NCBI GenBank assembly: GCA_030533445.1
Contig: CM060081.1
Location: 20,877,611 to 20,941,610 of the forward strand
DNA: 64,000 nucleotides
Direction: 5' to 3'
DNA from: Cyprinodon diabolis
Lineage: Eukaryota > Chordata > Actinopteri > Cyprinodontiformes > Cyprinodontidae
Part shown: positions 59,101 to 64,000 of the stretch, one piece after another
Layout of the letters: each line of letters begins with the position of its first letter
Numbering within the stretch: position 1 is the first letter of the stretch
Notes under the pieces: generated by a model
Databases searched by the model: none
What the model was told of the DNA's origin: nothing
Seen by the model: only the letters and a program-made list of their open reading frames with translations
Program-made: the position numbers and the translations under genes

Positions 59101-62100
59101 AACATAAAAGAACATTTATGTCTTGAAATGTTATATTGCAACTTTGTCGTATTCAACATTTTGTTTCTACATTGAGCTCATTTTAGAGCTTTTATTTGCG
59201 ATAAGCCATAATCTTCGAAATGAAGTATATTACCCTTTGCGTTGGTAGTCTATATAATGGGTTTAATTTTTTCACTATTTGAGAAGCGCTGTGCATCAAC
59301 TGGCAATGCTACACACAGTAGACTGTTTCATGAAGAGGAACAGTAAAAGATGTGCAACCTCAGGTGAAGTCACCAGAGTCTTCTGGACGAAACCCTCAAC
59401 AGAAGGGCTGTTAACAGGGTCTTTTCCCACTGCTCGGCCCCCCAACTGGCCGATACGCAGCAAAGGAGAAAAAGAAGAAGAAAAGTTAGACGTCAGAGTC
59501 AAATAAAGCAGTGAATAGGCTAGACACAATATTATGCATAAAAGAGAGGAAATGGAAATTGCAGAGAGGGTCATATATCCAAGCTCATTATATATTTATT
59601 TGTTTTTTCCTTCATGATGCATTTAAGGTAGGAGATTCCTTATACTATTAAAAATAAGGTGTACGTCTGACTTGTTTAGCCAGTAGGCCCATTTAGCCAA
59701 TTAGATAAGCCCCAACCACCTTTAAACCACAATTAAACCTCAATAGCCATCCCTAAGAGGAGGTTTATTCATCTTTTCGTTTTTTCAACCTGAATTTCAC
59801 ATTGTTTATTACATGCATAGGAGAAACATCAGTCTTAATCAGCCAGTAGATAGTAAATTGTAGAAGTTATTGTAATGATCTTAACACCATTTTAGATCCA
59901 TAGACGGATAGATGGATGTAGCTGGGTGGAATTCACCCAAACAAATACCAGATACCTAAACCCTTCCATTACTGAGGCACATAATAAAATTATGACAAGC
60001 CTGGATTAAACATTGTTGGTTAATGTGAGTCACACATGGAACCGCTACCAATATGTTAGAAAAATTACTGACATTCCGTGATAACGATGTTAATGCTGAT
60101 AGGTATAGCCACCATCCCTATCTACAAGTTTACACAAGGAAGACAGAGTTTACAGAAATGCTAGTTTTTAGATCAAGCGGGTTTTAAATAAGGGATGGAG
60201 AAGCCAGGCAAAGACACCAAAAATGCTAAATTTCCAAATCAAGGGACAGGACCTATTCATCATTATGACATACTTAAAATACATTTGTCTACTTAGTCAC
60301 AAGTACAAAGGCTTATACACAAAAATGACAAGAATTCAGGAGATAACAGCAGTGGTGATAAAAATGGCCTGTTCTAAAGGAGTCTTTCCAAAGACAGCTG
60401 TTACAGTAGGTGTAATTCCGGTGGAGATGGAACTGCCCTGAGCTGTAGTTACAGCCTGATATGTGACGGCTTACTGAGGGAAATTCTTGCAGAGATGTGA
60501 AGAGCTCTGACCAGAGATTAAGGAGTTTCTCCATGTGATAAAAATGTGCAGTATACCAGCAACTTACTGATAATCATTGACTGTTAGACTGCATTTTAAC
60601 CGCTCCTTCCAACATGTTGAATGAGCTTTATTTAAAGTTAAAATATAACAAATTTCAAGACTGCTTTCCTAAAGTCATTTGAACCTTTTTTCTGTGCTAC
60701 CTATTTATAGATAAAATGTGGTTGATCCTTTCATGTTGTTCAACAATATTTGGCTATACTTATTTGTAAAAATAAGTATTTTTTCCCAAAGCGAGATGAC
60801 TTTGTCTTAAAACTGTTACACTCTAAATAATGGAGACCTGTGGAGGATTCTAACTGACATTCTAACCAGAGCTTACTCTCTTCTAATGATCAAACTAAGC
60901 TATGAAGCATAAATGAATAATCTAACATGGCTATGAGGGCTCATGCAGTCGACCATTCATCCTCTGTATATAATAAAGGAAATGCATTTTCAATTTTAAT
61001 AGATCTTTCTTTTCTATATATATTCAACAAACATTTTCTCAGAGGGAACTCAGTTAAAGAATGAAGGGGTATCAGATCAAAAACAAACCCATTTATCTGC
61101 CACATTAAAGAGCGGAGTTTGTCTAAACCCTCTGAAACCTGTAGAAGTTCCCTGCAATCTATTAACAATCACACATTAAAATCACTATCTTCCTAGAGTC
61201 AGGTGCACTGCAGATTCTTTTTTATTTTTTGCTACAGACATTTAACAATTTTCCAACTTAATCTGATTGATACAGACAGTGAATGGGATATTTGGGCAAC
61301 AGGCATTACAAAACACAGGCATTATCTACTACCTGATCTAGGCCTATAGAATGGGATAAAAGCTTAAGCTGATTTTAATATTTGGCAGAAAGAAAACTGT
61401 TACTAATCAACAATCAAAAAGAAGAAAACATGACTGATGATCTCTTTTCAAATGCCTTAAATTAAGTACCATCCACAAATACTTCAGAGACATTACAGGG
61501 ATTAGACCTGAACCTCTGAAGTAAGATGAAATGCACTCAATTAAACACATCTTAAGAAGGAATGGATTCAATAGTTCTTGTGGCTGTAAATATCTCTGCA
61601 TAAGTTAATTCACCTCATTTTTCCTGCTCAAGTTTCATGATTGCATTGCTGATCTTTGCTCTCCAAATTTAAGATTTAAGGGAATTTAATGTGACAGACA
61701 AACACAAATGTGTGTATTTTTAAAATGGGAAGAAAGGGCTGGAGTTATTTTCTCTTTTTTTTGCACAAAAGAAATCCAAAAAGCGTTAAATAGATTCATA
61801 TTCATCACCCCTTACCATGGTCCAGGATAAAGTGTTAAATCCAGTATTAAATCCAGTACAACCAATTACCTTCGGAGGTCGATGAATTAGTAAAACAACC
61901 CCTGAATCTAATTCAATCCCACATCTTCATGTGCTTAATGACCGAGCCATAGGCCATAACTAAATCCAATTGAGAATCTGTTAAAAGAATATAGAATCTG
62001 TGTTCCCAGATTCATTACATCATATTTGACAGCAAAGATTTTAATGGGTAGATCTGCAGAGCTGTTGCAGATAAAGACTAGCATCTGTAAGTGCAGCTAA

Positions 62101-63533
62101 TAAAGTAATGATTTTGGGCATTGACCACATATGACGCAAGACTTTTGATAAAGTCATCTGTAAATGAAAAAAAAAATCCATTCTATATATTATTTACCTT
62201 CTACAATCACGTTGCATTGTAACTTAAAACCCTTAAAGAATAGTTAAAAATAGCTGACACCCTGTTAAATGTAATTTAACAGGGTGTCGAGTGAGCATAG
62301 CTTTGTAAAGGCAACCTGGCTTAAAATCTGGTTACTTTTATTGAAATTGAACGGAATCACTTTGTAAGGGATTTCGAGTTTAACCACACACCCAGTTAAA
62401 AAACCAAAACAACCTTTTTTTAAAAGGTGGCAGGAGAAAATCCACTAACCCAGTACTGGGACCTCTACTTACAGCCTTCTTCTCTGGAGTTCCAGTCGGA
62501 GACGTTGCAGAAAGATGCTTCTCTCTGTTTACCAGCTTGCTGTTGGGCTCCCTCAAGGCCCTCTTCAGCTCGTTAATGCTGGCCTGGTGCTTCAGCAAGA
62601 CATCCGGAGATTTCTCAAGAAACTGGAGGAGAGCAGAGGACACAGAGGGAGGCGTTGGCAGTAGATCGGGATGTCTTTTTTTAAAACAGCAGAGCTAACG
62701 TTTGCATGAAGAGGCTGGGAGAAATGCTTTGCATGCTGGAATGTATGTCAAAAGATTGGCTGGTACTTGGGCTGAGAGCATAATACGCTGCTGTTTTTAA
62801 ACTAAATTGTGCTCATCTCTTTTAATGCCACTGAAGCTGAAACAGAACCAGAAACAATTATGGTTACAGCTGAATTAGTTTTAGATATACAAACGAGCAC
62901 TTTAATCAAGCTCTCGCTCCAAAGTTCATGAATGATAAAATGAATATGAGACATCCATTCATTTGTTTGCTGATTAGAATTCGGCATCTTATGAGGTTTT
63001 TTGTTTGGATTGTGTGTTTTTTTCTGGAAAAATGCCAGAGCATGATGCATTCATGTAGTGCCAAAATTTAATACTTCCTGGAGTCCTGAAATGTTTCATG
63101 GTTCCGAGTGAAATGCTGCTTAACCACAGTTTTTCCGTTCCATAATAATTTAAGTTATTCGCAGAGCAGTTCAGACATTTCAAATTGTGTCCTTGAACAA
63201 TACTTAAACTTTCATCCTTTCATCGGAGTGACACATTCTACAGCTGGGCTGAGACATTTGATTTGCAGAACTGAGTACCATTAAATCTGATCATTCCATT
63301 TAACTGGAATTTAAAAAAAGGCCTGGTACTATATTGGTGTTAAAGCAAAAATATAATACATCCTACTGTACTGTAGGTGTTGATGCTATAAATTATAAGC
63401 AGGTGAAATCCCTTACAGGCTTAAGAAATAGAAGCAAAAGTAGCATCACACAGCAAAGCGTGCTAGAGCTGAGTTCTGGAACCTGTACCTCCTTTTTGTG
63501 CCGAGGAGTGGTCTCCTGGTCCAACTGAGAGAG
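38111..63533 (-). CDS. epb41l1: protein 4.1N, region after FERM to C-terminus (twelve exons, 5' partial)
   Basis: 4.1N is a neuronal adaptor linking membrane receptors (AMPA GluA1, IP3R1, dopamine receptors) to spectrin-actin. Coding pieces on the - strand: 63489-63533, 62473-62622, 59359-59445, 56956-58341, 50994-51044, 49181-49540, 48647-48775, 44919-44978, 42637-42732, 38693-38773, 38460-38576, 38111-38116. All internal junctions are phase 0. Recognition rests on [47 protein letters not shown] and the C-terminal domain ([33 protein letters not shown]). These match EPB41L1 better than EPB41, L2 or L3. FERM exons lie beyond 64000. Including all exons the window encodes about 855 residues. 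A teleost epb41l1 paralogue cannot be excluded. Confidence 0.93.
38117..38459 (-). other. last epb41l1 intron
   Basis: GT-AG intron of 343 bp (donor gtacct, acceptor ctctcggcag). If retained, the reading frame ends four codons after the donor. Confidence 0.65.
38460..38576 (-). CDS. epb41l1: epb41l1 exon: end of the C-terminal domain
   Basis: It encodes [20 protein letters not shown] followed by [19 protein letters not shown] (39 codons). This is the most conserved block of the 4.1 C-terminal domain, the surface that binds receptors and NuMA in family members. Acceptor catggctccag, donor GAG|gtacct. Confidence 0.96.
38577..38692 (-). other. short 116-bp epb41l1 intron
   Basis: GT-AG intron separating the last two conserved C-terminal-domain exons. 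No other feature. Confidence 0.93.
38693..38773 (-). CDS. epb41l1: epb41l1 exon: start of the conserved C-terminal domain
   Basis: Twenty-seven codons: [20 protein letters not shown] then EDVDQHQ. It is near identical to this segment in vertebrate 4.1N. Acceptor tgctctacag, donor CAG|gtgaga. Confidence 0.96.
38830..38960 (-). repeat. teleost interspersed repeat fragment
   Basis: On the - strand it reads 'ctattttgtgttggtctggg', then 'acaaaatacattcaagtttg' and 'tggttgtaat', the same family as 225 and 36100 in opposite orientation. Confidence 0.6.
39090..39480 (+). repeat. degenerate teleost repeat
   Basis: It begins 'cagtggtagatgaagtactc' and continues with repeated 'gagtaaaagt' and 'actcaaggtaaagtacta' phrases typical of a hAT-derived fish repeat. 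Ends are unclear. Confidence 0.45.
40409..40873. mobile_element. hAT-like non-autonomous element, 465 bp
   Basis: It is flanked by an 8-bp near-duplication (gaattagg at 40401, gaattaag at 40874), with ends TAGAGGTGTG and CAATCCTA. The interior has 'atattgtgatattcaaatat' and 'cgtatcgtattgcaaaatcc', phrases of a common fish hAT derivative. Non-coding. Confidence 0.6.
41431..42322. mobile_element. 892-bp foldback element with 398-bp arms and TTAA target
   Basis: Left arm 41431-41828 and right arm 41925-42322 are near-perfect inverted copies separated by 96 bp of single-copy sequence. TTAA flanks both ends (41427-41430, 42323-42326) and the termini read AGGAATAGTACACCCAAAAC. This is a foldback-type non-autonomous transposon using the TTAA target, as piggyBac and Kolobok do. 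The mirror open frames in the arms come from the inverted copies. RNA from this intron could form a long double-stranded stem. Confidence 0.9.
42637..42732 (-). CDS. epb41l1: epb41l1 exon: linker before the C-terminal domain
   Basis: Thirty-two codons: [20 protein letters not shown] then [12 protein letters not shown]. The TTT.VTK end joins TVKGG exactly as in mammalian 4.1N. Acceptor ttactgtccggcag, donor AAG|gtaaca. Confidence 0.92.
42733..44918 (-). other. epb41l1 intron, nothing else recognised
   Basis: GT-AG intron of about 2.2 kb, AT-rich, with no classifiable repeat or coding frame. Confidence 0.75.
44919..44978 (-). CDS. epb41l1: epb41l1 20-codon cassette exon
   Basis: [20 protein letters not shown], phase 0-0, with a strong acceptor (ctgtctctcacttttag) and a consensus donor (gtaagt). 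The Ser/Thr-rich linker sequence has no domain. The symmetric 60-bp size suggests alternative use. Confidence 0.8.
45590..45830 (+). repeat. copy of the THAP/MITE family
   Basis: It shares 'gcatcgctcatacaagctta', 'caccaccggtaagtgaaaat' and 'agaatgattgagaattagga' with the element at 8486. The ends have decayed. Confidence 0.7.
46090..46497 (+). repeat. truncated copy of the inner 55-56 kb TTAA element
   Basis: Similar to 55890-56355: 'ggtgtccaggcta', 'cccccgctggctccctgcc', 'gcgcacagctcatctaaata', 'acaccctattcagagacctt' and the end 'tcattctatgacccctt'. The 5' part is missing. Confidence 0.8.
46625..46638 (-). promoter_or_regulatory. CTCF-like motif
   Basis: ccagcaggggggag on the - strand agrees with CCASYAGRKGGCRS at 13 of 14 positions. 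It faces the pair at 34.8 kb. Motif match only. Confidence 0.3.
47700..47960 (+). repeat. copy of the THAP/MITE family
   Basis: It has 'gaaagacccgccctctccaa', 'gttgctgtttgcatcactca' and 'accggtaagtgaaaatgg', matching 8486-8824 in order, with a deletion around 47880. Confidence 0.7.
48647..48775 (-). CDS. epb41l1: epb41l1 43-codon exon
   Basis: [43 protein letters not shown]. Phase 0-0, acceptor gtgttctttccacag, donor CAG|gttagt. Its position between the SLEAEVDF exon and the C-terminal domain corresponds to the variable linker of 4.1N. No motif of known function is seen. Confidence 0.85.
48776..49180 (-). other. epb41l1 intron with a poly(A) run
   Basis: GT-AG intron of 405 bp. It contains an A homopolymer near 49062-49080 and otherwise AT-rich sequence. 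Confidence 0.85.
49181..49540 (-). CDS. epb41l1: epb41l1 120-codon exon with the conserved IERKCSS segment
   Basis: It encodes [40 protein letters not shown] and [20 protein letters not shown], then an acidic, charged tail ending GTHHE. The IERKCSS(I/M)[15 protein letters not shown] block is diagnostic for 4.1N. Acceptor tgtacttacaccag, donor GAG|gtagat. The second half differs from the mammalian sequence as I recall it. Confidence 0.95.
49541..50993 (-). other. epb41l1 intron with a hAT MITE
   Basis: Intron of about 1.45 kb. It contains the 213-bp hAT MITE (49935-50147). Nothing else recognised. Confidence 0.8.
49935..50147. mobile_element. hAT MITE, 213 bp, perfect 8-bp duplication
   Basis: It is flanked by ctgtaatg on both sides (49927-49934 and 50148-50155). 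The ends are CAGGGGTGTCAAACTGGTTC and GAACCAGTTTGACACTCCTG. The inverted repeats extend through 'gggccgtgtggct' and 'ggttttctttccaacca' on each side, so most of the element is palindromic. Non-coding. Confidence 0.9.
50994..51044 (-). CDS. epb41l1: epb41l1 17-codon cassette exon
   Basis: [17 protein letters not shown], phase 0-0, acceptor tccttgcttcctctgcag, donor AAG|gttatt. It is short and symmetric, lies between the large exon and the IERKCSS exon, and is probably alternatively spliced. Assigned from splice sites and frame only. Confidence 0.7.
52750..53150 (+). repeat. possible retroelement fragment
   Basis: Pyrimidine-rich sequence with 'ttcctatttaagtcgcctgt', 'tctgatctgtttgtccacct' and similar phrases resembles the promoter/leader part of fish retroelements. 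Weakly supported. Confidence 0.3.
55149..56355 (+). mobile_element. inner Kolobok-like element with THAP remnant, TTAA target
   Basis: TTAA flanks it at 55145-55148 and 56356-56359. The ends AAGGGTCATAGAATG and the complement of CATTCTATGACCCCT agree at 14 of 15 bases. TTAA target plus a THAP-domain frame inside (55505-55740) is the combination known for Kolobok transposons. Most of the transposase is missing. The 3' half recurs at 46090-46497. Confidence 0.7.
55505..55740 (+). pseudogene. THAP-domain fragment of a transposase
   Basis: One frame reads [40 protein letters not shown] and [11 protein letters not shown], then a stop; after a frame shift [19 protein letters not shown] follows. 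The AW, the C-x2-H (CSKHF) and the trailing (L)K.GAVPT block are the order seen in THAP domains. The N-terminal Cys pair is not intact. A dead copy. Confidence 0.65.
56956..58341 (-). CDS. epb41l1: epb41l1 large 462-codon exon
   Basis: The open frame runs without a stop from acceptor ctataccaatatgtag to donor TCG|gtaact, phase 0-0. It begins [20 protein letters not shown] and ends KKRHS. The product is very hydrophilic and probably disordered: an acidic Ser run ([17 protein letters not shown]), a basic [11 protein letters not shown] segment, and a proline cluster [12 protein letters not shown] recognise no folded domain. Position and phase place it between the [11 protein letters not shown] exon and the IERKCSS exon, where 4.1 genes carry large alternative, often neuronal, exons. 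If the donor is not used, translation stops 15 codons later. Membership in epb41l1 rests on frame and position. Confidence 0.85.
58342..59358 (-). other. epb41l1 intron, nothing else recognised
   Basis: Intron of about 1 kb between the 29-codon exon and the large exon. AT-rich, no classified repeat. Confidence 0.75.
59359..59445 (-). CDS. epb41l1: epb41l1 29-codon cassette exon (putative)
   Basis: [19 protein letters not shown] then [10 protein letters not shown], phase 0-0. The acceptor has a long pyrimidine tract (cttcttctttttctcctttg, ending ggccag) and the donor is GAG|gttgca. No homologue is known to me. The exon is called from splice signals, open frame and symmetric length. Confidence 0.6.
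59446..62472 (-). other. epb41l1 intron, mostly featureless
   Basis: Intron of about 3 kb. I see a perfect 15-bp hairpin at 62256-62288 and no recognised repeat family or further exon. Confidence 0.7.
62473..62622 (-). CDS. epb41l1: epb41l1 exon: [11 protein letters not shown] segment
   Basis: Fifty codons: [50 protein letters not shown]. Acceptor gctctcctccag, donor gtaagt. This segment follows the FERM-adjacent region in all 4.1 proteins, and the REPNSKL string is specific to 4.1N. Confidence 0.96.
62623..63488 (-). other. epb41l1 intron, nothing else recognised
   Basis: GT-AG intron of about 0.87 kb, AT-rich. Confidence 0.85.
63489..63533 (-). CDS. epb41l1: epb41l1 small exon: ETTPRHKKE
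   Basis: It encodes [15 protein letters not shown] if the acceptor ending at 63534 is used, or [12 protein letters not shown] from an acceptor 9 bp downstream (first base 63524). Both keep frame. The donor is GAG|gtacag. ETTPRHK(Q/K)E followed by FL(D/E)K matches mammalian 4.1N. Confidence 0.9.
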
Positions 63534-64000
63534 CTGAGTTGGGGCAGGAGAACGGGCGTGCAAGAGAAGGTTCAGAAATGAAGAGTGCAAGGTCAGAAGG
63601 TGTAAGGACAAGGTGCCGAAACAAGATGGATGGCAGATGCAGTAAGACGACAGGCATAGATATCACAGTGAGGTAGATTAAGGAATTTGAGACAAAAAAA
63701 GATGGAGATAACCCAAAAAAACACCTCAGATTGACACATTAAAATAAATAACACTCATTTTAATAAAGAATACACCAAGACAGCCTCCAAATCAAAAGTA
63801 TTACAAGTGTTTAACCAAATTGGAGTTGTCTCAGCTCTGACTAAAAAGCTCCCTCCCTCTTTCGTTGTAACTGCCCAAATATCAGTTTATTAGTGTTCAG
63901 TCAGTGGAACGTGACTGCTACCAATTCCAATACAACCAATAAAAATAACACAACGTTCTCCTGTTACTTCCCAGTTCTAATCACTTGCAGTTATTTCAGG
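63534..64000 (-). other. epb41l1 intron (partial)
   Basis: Sequence upstream of the ETTPRHKKE exon. It has no open frame resembling FERM or FERM-adjacent exons; those must lie beyond 64000. Confidence 0.8.

Overview
This window is vertebrate nuclear DNA, almost certainly from a teleost fish. The evidence is AT-rich sequence, coding exons of 50-400 bp separated by long introns, and fish-type repeats: a Rex3/RTE-like LINE end with a GATG tail, a tRNA-derived SINE, Tc1, hAT and TTAA-target elements, and CATCC arrays. The species cannot be fixed; a percomorph is my guess. No prokaryotic features, viral genes or CRISPR arrays are visible.

Two protein-coding genes converge tail to tail. On the + strand (7108-28974) lie the last eleven coding exons of a contactin, best matched to contactin-4 (cntn4): Ig domain 6, four fibronectin type III domains and a GPI-anchor signal. 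The upstream exons lie before the window. Every junction keeps frame, and one intron uses a GC donor. On the - strand (63533 down to 38111) lie the last twelve coding exons of a protein 4.1 family member, best matched to 4.1N (epb41l1). The exons encode the segment after the FERM domain, several neuronal-type cassette exons, one unusually large 1386-bp exon, and the conserved C-terminal domain. The FERM exons lie beyond 64000. All eleven internal exons are phase 0-0, so any one can be skipped without a frameshift.

Region by region: 1-7107 is cntn4 intron. 7108-28974 holds cntn4 exons, with introns carrying a TTAA MITE, a hAT element with another repeat inside it, a Tc1 relic, a second TTAA MITE, a SINE, a 99-bp minisatellite, a LINE 3' end and a degenerate THAP-domain remnant. 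28975-38110 holds both 3' UTRs and the intergenic stretch, including a candidate cntn4 poly(A) signal at 33345 and two CTCF-like motifs near 34.8 kb. 38111-63533 holds epb41l1 exons and introns, with an 892-bp foldback element, hAT MITEs and nested TTAA elements with a THAP remnant. 63534-64000 is epb41l1 intron.

Both products act at neuronal membranes. Contactin-4 is a GPI-anchored adhesion molecule at the cell surface. 4.1N is a submembrane adaptor linking receptors and channels to spectrin-actin. I see no evidence that they work together; their adjacency is positional. I found no clearly new biological system. The most notable items are the large in-frame 4.1 exon, the cntn4/epb41l1 neighbourhood, the GC-AG intron, the 33-codon-period minisatellite and the nested TTAA elements.
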